The notes beneath the pieces are model-generated. The model searched no databases, was not told the DNA's origin, and saw only the letters and a list, made by a program, of their open reading frames with translations. Both the position numbers and the translations under genes were made by a program. Below are positions 31,044-42,359 of a stretch of DNA of 64,000 bases, piece after piece; position 1 is the first letter of the stretch, and the number at the start of each line of letters is the position of its first letter. Location: positions 1,612,001 to 1,676,000 of the forward strand of contig OZ029928.1 of NCBI GenBank assembly GCA_964023275.1, in the 5' to 3' direction. This DNA comes from Norana najaformis (taxonomy: Eukaryota; Annelida; Clitellata; Crassiclitellata; Hormogastridae).

Positions 31044-34000
31044 TACTATCATCATCAGCATCAGCATCATCATTGTTTTACCCGAGGTAGCATTGATTCC
31101 GGAAGAGCTAAAAATTAGGTTTTTATTATAATTATTAATATTATTATTGTTGATATTATTATTCTTGTAATATTATTATAATAATAGTAAATATTATTAT
31201 ATCTCGTTCATTTTCATCCAGTGTTGCAATTACTCTTGTCCACGCTTTCATTAGCATCAGGATCGACTACTTTAGTGCCGTCTATGCGGGTCTACCTTTG
31301 GGGTGCATAGGCAGCTTGAGCGTGTGATTCGTGCGGCTGCAAGGCTTACTGGTGGCATGTCCAAATTTGTGTCGTATTGTATGCGCTGTGTGCTTAAAAA
31401 AAGAGCATGTACTTGGGCTCGAGGATCGACAGGGACAGCGATTGTGGAGCAGAGATAAGGGTACGACTTGCAAAGGGATATGCAATGGCTGCAAATCTTT
31501 AAAAAATATGGAAAAGTCATGGCATATCACTGGTAACAAAGATGAGGCTCTTGATGACGTTAGTATGGCCGGTGGCACTATACGGATGTGAGAGTTGGAC
31601 TTTGAGGAAGGAGGAAGAGAGGAGGATAGAAGCATTCGAGATGAAATGTCTAAGAATGATCATGCAAATATAGTGGATGGAAAAGCGGTCAAATGAATGG
31701 GTACTGGAAGCGGCTGGAGTAGAGAGGAATCTTTTGAAGACAGTGAGGAAAAGGAAATTGATCTATTTTGGCCACATCATGAGGAAGGAGGGAACATGCA
31801 TCGAGAAGGAGACAATACAGGGCACAATACCGGGAGGACGGAAAAGAGGAAGACCGAGAATAAACTGGTTGGGCAACATCAGGGCATGGACTGGGCTAAC
31901 AATGGAGGAGATGCTCAGGCTGGTGGAAGACAGAGGACACTGGAGGAACATTGTGCATGATGCGGCCGAATCTCGGAACGAGGAAGGCTGAGAACGGAAC
32001 GAACGTGTGCTTCATTGGCTTTCGCTTTCGTAGCGCATCGAATTTAAGATATCGGTGTGTGTGTGGGGGGGGGATGTCAGTTGGGGATGCGCCTTCCCTC
32101 TTGCGTGTCCTTTGTTAACATATTTCCAATTTGGCTGGACGCGAAAAACTTCGTTCCGCGACCCGAGGCGAAATTGTTGTTCCTTTCGCATGCACTACAA
32201 TGCAACGTCGCGCCTTCTCGGTGGTTGGTCTCTGTACGTGGATTGGCCTTCCTCTTAATCTGAGTGTCCTTCTAACGATGGATGCTAGATACACTTTGTA
32301 CCAACAGTTAAAAACTGTTCTCTTTCGCCGGAGTTGGGCTCGGAGCGCCTCTGGACTGTTGCACTCGATTGGGTTTAGACCGAAATAATCGCGTTTGTTC
32401 TGCAGCTAAAAGATTAGTCTGTGTCTAAGGACTTTTGTTTTTGAAAGGGCATTTTACTCCTGTTATTTGGAGTAAATGATCTAATAGGCTATACGGGTTA
32501 CTAGGATTGTAACCGATATTGTAATATTATTGTAATAAAAAGAAAATCAAGAGAAACTAATAAGAGGCGCACTGTGATTGGATTCTCGTTTACATGCAAT
32601 ATACACCAAGCAGCCTTAAACCTTTGGCACAAAGATTGCTGTGTATGCCAAAACGTATAGCTCTATGTATGGATTTAGCGCTTTGTCGCTTTTTTAATGT
32701 TCCTTGAAGAGTAGGTCATATACTGAAATAAGTACATTTTAAATCGGCAATATATCTGCATTTAGTTATCTCAGATTTTTAAAAAGAATTTATAACAAAG
32801 TCCCAGTTAATTTTTCGTAGAGTTAATTAAGACTAAAGGCATTCTACCAGACACTTCGAATAAGTAAAGGAATTCTTACCAGATACCTCGAATGAGTAAA
32901 GGAATTATTACCAGACACCTCGAATAAGTAAAGAAATTCTTACCAGAGATTTAGATTAAGTGAAATTTCTTACCGGAGCTATCGTTCATGGAAACGGAAT
33001 TCTCTGTTAACACAAACAAAACGTGCACGGGTTATGTAAAAAAATAAGTCAACGATAACTAATGATAATTTTAGTACATAGGTAACAGCAGTTAATGATC
33101 CACTGTGTACATGAAATCCAAATTATTTCAAATTTTATTTCCCCCGTTAAGTTAGGAAATGAACGGGTTACCAGTGGTGACTCGAGCGGCGTTCATACGA
33201 GACACGGTCTCTCTAATTCTACTAAATGTCTGACTCGCAATAACATATGTAATCGGCACATTATGACCAATTTTTACGCATGTGAAGCCAATTTCTCCAA
33301 TTGCATCTGTACTGGGTGTAGTTATTCAAAATGAACATAAAATATGTTGTCGAAGGCAAAATTTATAAGAAAAATAGTTTTATCTTTAACTATTTCAACG
33401 ATTTTTATAAGTATGCCTCACACATAAAGTATTGCAAGGTTGAATGAAACATAATATGGAGAAAAACGGTCAATTAGAAATGTTGTAAGATAAATTTTTA
33501 TTGTAAATCATCTACTAAATAGCTCAAGTAGATATTGTGTATGGAACATAGACACACTGAAATTATTCTCAAAAAAGGTCTCTTGGCTACAGTTAATGGT
33601 AAAGTCAGATTTTTCTCCAAACGTTATTGCATGTAGTCTTTTAGAAAATTTAAAGAAATAGCCGACTAACCGGCCACCGTGTAGTCAATTATAAATCCGG
33701 TGCTGTTAGTAATGGAAGAGCTTCCAGAGAATTTTAGCACCAGAGAGGGACAGTTGAGAAACCGCAAAGAAGATCTCCATTGTATGTTGCCGCAGAATTT
33801 ATTGTTATAGTTCAGAGAAGCTTCAGTTGTTTCGTTGCAAGTGATCTACACATACTGTACACAGATGACAACCATATTCAGTTGCCGATTTATATAAATC
33901 GAATAGCGTTGCGTGACACTCTAATGCCTAATGTGCTTTATTGCAAACTCAAAGGTCGGGGTTTCAAATCCGCGGTAGAAACTCATGCTGTTGCTGTTGT

Positions 34001-37000
34001 TGTTGCTGCTGCTCATCATGATCGTGAATCTCCTTTTGGAATGAGAATCTGCTTTTGGAATGAGTTACAGCGGAAGCTACATTGCTACTTTCAGTTTATT
34101 TTCATTTCGAACATTTCTTATTCACGAACTCGACTCTTGTTATATTCGCTGATTTGGACATTGATCTTTCCAGATCCTATAATTTACTTGTAATTGGCGT
34201 GTTTCAAATTTAAAAGACGTGTACAGAAGCAAGGTGGCTTCTGTGTAATGAAGTGATAGAGTTTTCATTTTAGTCTTGGCGCATTAAGGCCACATCAACA
34301 CTTTATATGAAGTGCCTATGTAACAAACTGCGATACGAGCTCCTAGGACTTTCTCTGCCTCTATTCTGTAAACCATTTTATTCGGCCATGGTTCTGTGAT
34401 GTCGGACCGGGAGCGCCTCTGATGAGTCTCTCTATAAGAGGTTCTATATAAATCTGTTATTACAATTACAATTCTGAAATTTAACTGGTGCGAAAACGAC
34501 ATTATTGACGATTGATTGAATTTGTTTACCACTGACCGTTATCCAATCGTGTACACAGTAACCCGTTGCATTTCGCTTCTCCAAATCGAAGTATCTGAAC
34601 TTGAGAAGAACAGACTTATTTCGACCAACATCGATGGAATAGGTGCAGCTCAAGTTGAGTGGAAGTGGAAGAGGAACGTTTGGAGATGTAATTACACCGC
34701 TCGGACCAGAGAACAAAGTGTCGCCACAGTCTGATGGACCTGCGTATATCATCAATGAATGCAAAGGATTCTTTGAATTCTGCATAAGGTAAAAACAGGT
34801 AGGATATAATTTTGCAAAACAACGGTTAAACTGCAATTTTGTGCTTTGTTATAAGCGTTTGAATACTACCTAGTAGTATTCCCACTAATTAATTATAAGA
34901 CCCCAATATTTCACTCTTAAGTCTTAAATGAGTATGGTAAAACAAATTTCTTGCCAGATACAGTAAAGCAAGCAAGCTTCAAGAGTTTACAAGTGTTTTC
35001 TTTGAGGTTATTCAATTTGCTAATGCAAGTTGTAAAAACTCTGATTTCCTCAGAAAAAAGTGGGAGACTAGCCGTCAAGCTAACCTTTCTAGGCAGCCAT
35101 AAGTATGCAATGCTAGCCACTCCAATAATTCTTTTAGAAAACGACTAAGCAAAAACCAGGATTAATTTAAAATTTTTACTTTAAATTAAAGTAAAATGTA
35201 AAAGATATGCCCATATGTTCATGTAAACTTTGGACAGTGATTAGAGGATGAAAGGAAATCATGAAAGTTTGTCCTCTAAAGAAATAAGGATTGAGATGAG
35301 AATAGAGAATAAAGCGCCTATGTGAAGTTTCAAAGAGGCGCTATAAGCTATAAAATAACCATGTATGCAGAGTTTCATAATTGAAAGTCCTAAGCATGAA
35401 GAAAGAAAGTGGAATCTATTTTAAGCATTATTCAGTGAATTCCCTTGAAACCCACGTTCATCTGTATATGATTTAGCTCGGGAATTCAAATTAGACTTGC
35501 ACAGATTCAAGAGTTATAAGTGACGATATTAAGCGCGAAACAAACGTCCATACATTACAACTAAGGAGGAAGCGGACAGTAATAAGCAAAATGTCAGTAA
35601 TAAAATGATACATTATTATAAACAGTTTAAAATTCTAACTTTATATACACTTTAGAGGAAACTTAGTTAGTTGCTTAATTCTTCCTGTGCAGGTCTGCAC
35701 ATCGTTCAAAGCAACTTCTTCAACCATGTCCGTTAACCGCCATTCTTCCTACCTCGTCCCACGACATCGCCAGACATCCAAGGTCGTCTCTGACCGTCTG
35801 TGGCCATTTCATTTATGGCCTTCATTTCCTCCGTTTCCTTAGAGGAATCCAGTTCATTGCTTGATTGGCTCTTCTGTCTTAGTCCATATGAATTACATGT
35901 CCGATCCATTTCAAACTTCTCTTCCTGATGATTTTCTCTATATCCTCTCGTCCCGTCGTCTCTCTTTTTCTCTAATCCTCTTTCTCTGTCGCTCTTTCTT
36001 GGAGAAAAGAGAAAGAGAAAGGAGAGGAAACCAAAGACATGAAAATCTAACTTTATACACAGTTATTGCACTCGTTACTCAATGACAGGTCTAACTCTTA
36101 TTCCCGCCAAAATGTTACATATCCAACAGAAGTTTTAAGAAGGGAAACTGAACACTTGCCTGACGTCGTCATTGTGTACCGGACCTGAAATCCTCCTTTG
36201 CTGATGGAATAGTCAGTGACAAAATTCAGTTTCAAAAAATCACAGTTGGAATATCTTAATACCAGCGTTGTTGTTCTTTCTCCGCAGTACTTTCTGTTCT
36301 GCGATGATTTTCGCGACACAGAACCGTTCAACAAACAGCTTATCTGTAAAATTTAAACACAAATTAAGCAGCGCGATGCTTGATAGAATAACAGATCAGC
36401 TGTTTTAGTTAACAGGCTACATGACCAGTGACTGACCGAATGACCAAATGGATGATTCACTGCATCACTTGCTGCTTTCATATTTGGCTTAGTGACTGAA
36501 TTATTGTTAAGGTCATCAAGTTTTTGATTTTTTAAATTATATTTATTGACTAATTGATTATTTATTTTATTTATAGCGTAGAAAATATACCAAGAGGCAC
36601 TATGAAATCTTCGATTACAATTACAGTTACAAAGACAGCACCGCATAAAAGATGACAATGACGACGACATACGAATATACGATTGCTGTTTTTCACTTAT
36701 CTTTTCTTTGCAGTCATCATCTTGTAACAGTTATACAGATATCGTTTCTATTCAGCGTTTACAACAAAGAAACATCTGAGTCTCAACTGAACCACATTCA
36801 CTTTCATTCACTCTACCGCTTAGTTTATCGCAACTAGATTTGCCTCAGCTCACAGATTACCTCACTCTATATCTGCTTTACTGTCCTTACCTTAAAAAAT
36901 CTACAAACTACGAAAACACAGCCTTAATTTACCTGATGGTATCTGAATTCCATTCCACGCCTTAACGCAACATTAATTAAATTTTATCCTGGCTTGTAGT

Positions 37001-37385
37001 TCCTTTAAACATTTTACCTTATGTTGTCTAATTTTCGTATCATACCTTACCATTGCGTTACCTTCCCATATCTTATCTTTTTTTACCTTTTTTACTTTAC
37101 CTTGCCGTACGTAGCCATTTCTCACTTATCTGATCGGATCGGATCAAATGCACCCACAGATTAATATAATTAAGTTTAGTGTTAACGATTCACCACTTTG
37201 GGTGTTTTTATTTGGTGTTTTTATTGTAAAAACATCTTTTTCATGTAACACTGCACTTACGTGACAAAAAACTGATATAACGTATAACATGTTAAATGTA
37301 CTGTCTTGAAATTTGTCTAAGAAATTAGGTGACCCTGTTAGCTGGACTTATTGTCCTTTTGGTCTCACCTTTGGATGCATATTAA

Positions 37386-37442
<57 letters not shown>

Positions 37443-40400
37443 AGTGACTGTAATATCAATTGTTTCTCTTTTGTGGTGTTCAATAAACGGTTCAATTCAA
37501 TTTTATCCTATCTCGCCAAACCTACCTATTTAACATTTCCTTGGCGTCCACGCCGATTCGCTAAACACCACCAACCGTTAACCAATCATAAGCGCAACTG
37601 TCCGGATACGGATGTAGAGATGATCCTTGGAGGTTGAATGACGAGAAAACGAGTAAAACCGTTTTCGTTTGATCGACGTCGTCGATAGAGTAGACGCAGT
37701 TTAATCTGTGCGGATAGGACAGCGGGAACTGCGGTGAGGTGATGACTCCAGTTGAACCAGTGAAAGACGTATTACCACAGTCTTCATCTAGAAAATATGG
37801 TAAGGTATACATCCTGCTGATCAGCGTTCAGCTCCTTAAAATTTCTACCATATAGTCTTTACCTTTGCCACCACCACCGCCTCAAGGGGTGTAAAGTAGA
37901 ACTTGTGTTTGTGGCAGAACATATGCATTGCTGTTGAAATATAGGCAATATTGGATTTTCTGTTATAACATTCATAGACACCAGTCATTTAATAAATTTA
38001 ATTGCAAAAATAATTGTAAAACAGCCTAACTATGACGCGGTTGGCTTAGTCCTTCGTAGGCTTCATAAAATTCATTTTGAGACAAAATTCGAAAATATGA
38101 CGTGAAAGAGAAACGGCTTCATACCTGGTAAAACGTTTCTTGGATTTCCTGCAATAGATAATGTGCGAGTGTAATTTAATGATATTACTGTCTAACTCTA
38201 CTGATGAACAGATTTTCGGGACTACATGCATTATGACACCTAAATATCGACACCAGACAGCGAGAAACATCCATGATGAGGTTAGACACAATGAAACAGA
38301 CATTGGCCTACACATATTCACAGACACTCATTTTTGATAAAATGAATTTCAGACATATGCACTGACTGAGTGAAGAATACTGTCTGGCTAGCTGGCTGGC
38401 TGGATGCTATGTATGAATGATGTATTGACACGAAACAACAGATATATTCGGTGTTTAAGAATTACACCGGAATTGGACCTGGCTACACCAATGGTATCTG
38501 ATGTTTGACTGCGATTTTGACTTGAAGCGACCATCGATTGATGCCTTAAGCATTATCATAACGGCGCTATAGAAGTCATTAGATTAGATTGGATTAGAAA
38601 ATGGTCACTTGCCTGACGGTCTTACTGCGTAGTAGACGCGAAATGCTGCTCCGGTGAGGAATAACTCACTGTTGCTGAAGAAGTGTAGTCTAAAGGAGTC
38701 ACAATTGGAATACATTGCAAATGCTGGCGGTCTTTTTTCTCCGCAGTATATTTTGTTCCGTGAAAAAATTTCCAACACAGAATCATTCGATAAACAGCTT
38801 ATCTGTTGGAATAAAACAGAAATTAAACAGGGAAGCGCAAATGTTTGACTGATTAAATGATTAACTGTTTTAATTAACACGTGGAATGCATTGTAGGTTA
38901 ACTGATTGAATGACTGGTTGTTTCGATGTTAGGTTGATTAACTCAATGATTGTTTCAGTTTTCAATTTACTGATTCATAATTTTTATTGATCAATTGATT
39001 TATTATTATTAGAAAGTCTTCTTAGCATTTTTGTTTAAAGTTGCATGAAATGGACCCTAATATTTGTTTCATTATGCCCTATATTCTACGAATTAACGTT
39101 CATTAAAAGGTTTAAAATGTCTGTATTAGTCATCACTATCAATATAAACTTTTGTCCTCTGTCTTTGATGGCTACTTCCAAAATATTTCTGATCATCACT
39201 CCGATTTCAATCCAGCTCAAGTAGATTGCAATGTAAGTTTCGCTCGCACTAACATTCCGTTATCTAACAGTAAAAGTGTTGGTCTCCAGGACGGAACACT
39301 AAACCAGTGAACATTCGTCTTCTGTTAACTGTGAACATCATAAGAAGTAGACCACAGACTTTTGCCCATATTTAATTGACTAGTAATTTTATTGTGTAGA
39401 CATTATTCTTAAATTTATCTTAAGTTTTCATGTAATTGGACATGTAGATAGACTATTTTTGAGTTTTTTTAATGTACGGTTTGTAAATAGTTCAGTGGTA
39501 TTTGTCTAATGCATACTATTGGCAAAACTGTATCATGTTATATTTAGGATTAAAAAATCCCTAATGATGACGATGATGGTGAGTGTTAATTGATAGCGTT
39601 ATACATTTTGAAAGTTCTCTGTTAGTGCGAATGAATAAGCTTAGACTTCTCTTTCCCTTCACTTTCTGGTCTTCCTCCAACGGTATCTTGGTCCTTAACA
39701 GTATCCCTGAACAACACATCTTATTTGACGCAGTTCTCACATATAAGCTAGTGCCCTTCCATTAGTCTTTAAGTAGCACTTTAGAAATTTTTAAACATAC
39801 CATTATGAATCCAACTATGCACAAAATATAACGATTAAGACAAATAATATTATCTACTGCTATTTTTACCAATATTTTTTTGAGACATCAGCAAATAACG
39901 CAAATTAATATTTAAGGCTGAGCTGGACCACATACACTTTCATTCATAACAGTACACGATTCAACTCGCCTCGACTAGCGGCGATTCACATTATTTGATA
40001 TTAAATACTTCATTCAACCCCTTCTCCCCTGCCTAACATTGCCTTAGTATGCGATACTATAATCTTACCTTACTTTCTCTTGCCTTAACTTGCCTTACCT
40101 CTTATTTCCTGTATTTACATAATCTAACCTGACCTTATGTGCTCATATAATATGGATCCTATTACCTACTCTACCAATTTACCACTTTCAACTTCTACGT
40201 CGAATCGATGAAAACGACTAACCGTTAACCCTTCGTAATCACAATCATCGTAATCATCCAACCATGATCTTCGGATATAGAATGACGCGAAATAGAGATA
40301 AACCGTTTTCGTTCGATCGACGTCGATGAAATAGATGCAGTCTAAACGGTGTGAACTGGACAGAGGCAATTGCGGTGAGGTGATAACCCCATATGAACCA

Positions 40401-42314
40401 GTGAAAAATGTAGTTCCACAACCTTCACCTGAAAAATATGAAATAGCGTACTGCCTACAGAACAGTATTTAGCTTCTAAAACTTCAACCATCATAGTCGT
40501 TGCCACCACCACCACCACCACCGCCGCCAACAGCAGCAGCATCAACAGCAACCTTTATTGACATCATTCCGATGTAAAACAGAGACAGACTATTTCAGAA
40601 CGTCAGGCATGATAAATGAAAATGATGAATTGGTTATTTCATTTCTACTGTTCTCCACTGCAAATATTCTGTTAAGGGAAGATGGTCAGAAGCTGAAGGA
40701 GTGAAGTTTTTTAAATTAAATAACAAAAAATTTAGAGCTGGCCGATCTGTAAGTGCCATAAAAATAAGATGCCTTGCAGCATAACATTTCTTTGTCTGAT
40801 ATAAGGTTCTGACTACTTCCTATGCTAGAGTTCATACGATAGTAATATCATATATAATATCATACCATGGGCGATAACTCTAAACGGTATGCGGAAAGCT
40901 CCTTGGTAGCTGTAGTTAGATGAGCGGATCGACATCTTTACCATGCTACAGTTGGAGAACACATCAAATCTCGGCTGGACGGGAATGGCAGATAACGTTT
41001 GGCGACAGTACGTCTTCACTGTGCTTGGGTTTAGTTCTATCTCTTTGTCCAACGGAACACAGCCAACCTGCAGTGAGAGATAAGCATTGTGTAGATTCTG
41101 TATACATGTAGAGCATCACATATGTATGTGTAGTGTAATGAAGTAGTAATGAAAGAGGAAAGAGCTAGAGTGGTAGAGAGTAAGAAGAGAGGAGGAAGTA
41201 TAGGTCCCGGCTGACTCAAGATAGGAACGCAGAATGTACTCGGATGCTTATCTAATTCTTGCGACTAGTCCAACTAGTAGGATCTTGAAACTTATTCTAT
41301 CATCCACAGGGAGCCAGCGCAGTGATTCTCTCATGGAGTCCAACACATGCGAATAATTCTGCAAGTTGACTTAAATTCAGAAGGCACAGCTGAGTAAGAA
41401 CTGTCGTTGACGTAACCGATATTTCTGAACGCTTGCAAGGATAGCGTTGCAGTACTTCAGACGTCTCAGGTTGAAAGAGTATTCCAGGGTCATACCGAAC
41501 CACCTTGATCTGATACATTTGGTACAAGCCGGACCTATATGTAGGGAGTTAACGCCGTCCATCATTGTTACACACTCTACCAAAACACCATTTCAATTTG
41601 CGATCACAAACTCTTGAAAGCATTTCAGCCCACAGTGACTGGGATTATATCGAATACAGCTGACGCCGTTTTTAAGCGTACAGTTTAAGCAAAACCTCAA
41701 CTGAAGTATGGCTTGCGGAATGTCCACTAGATACAATATTATTTATTTTGAGTCTCTTATAAGATATATTCAGAGCTTCTGAACATGTATACTGAAGCCG
41801 CGCCACAAAGATTTTTAGAATAAATTTACTGAATGCATTGTTGTGCATACCGTAATGTTGTCTATGTCGCAGTCTTGGAATGATTCCATCAACTGCCTCT
41901 TTTGAAGGGATAGCATGCTGAGCAAAATCGTGCCTGTCAGATTCGTCGAGATTATGTAAGTGCAGTTGACTCTCGCCGGAAAGCCAGTCGGATTTGTTGG
42001 TGGGTTAATGACGCCCGAAGAATTGGTGAACAAGGTCTCCCCACAACCTAGTTCTGAAATGATAAGACTCGCAAAATTATTGGTATAGGCTAATTTTAAG
42101 TCCTTATGCCAGAATTTATCTGATACAGTGGTAGGTGGCCGGTAGCAATCTCCAGAATTCTTCAGCTTAAAAATGTTGTTGCCATTATTATTATCATTAC
42201 TATTATTATTATTTAAATTTTTTTTGACAATTATGAATACATAGTTGCCATTCCAAGATCATCTTGTTTCTCGAGACTGCGTATAAATTGATTACTCTGC
42301 AGCTGTTGTGTTTC

Positions 42315-42359
<45 letters not shown>

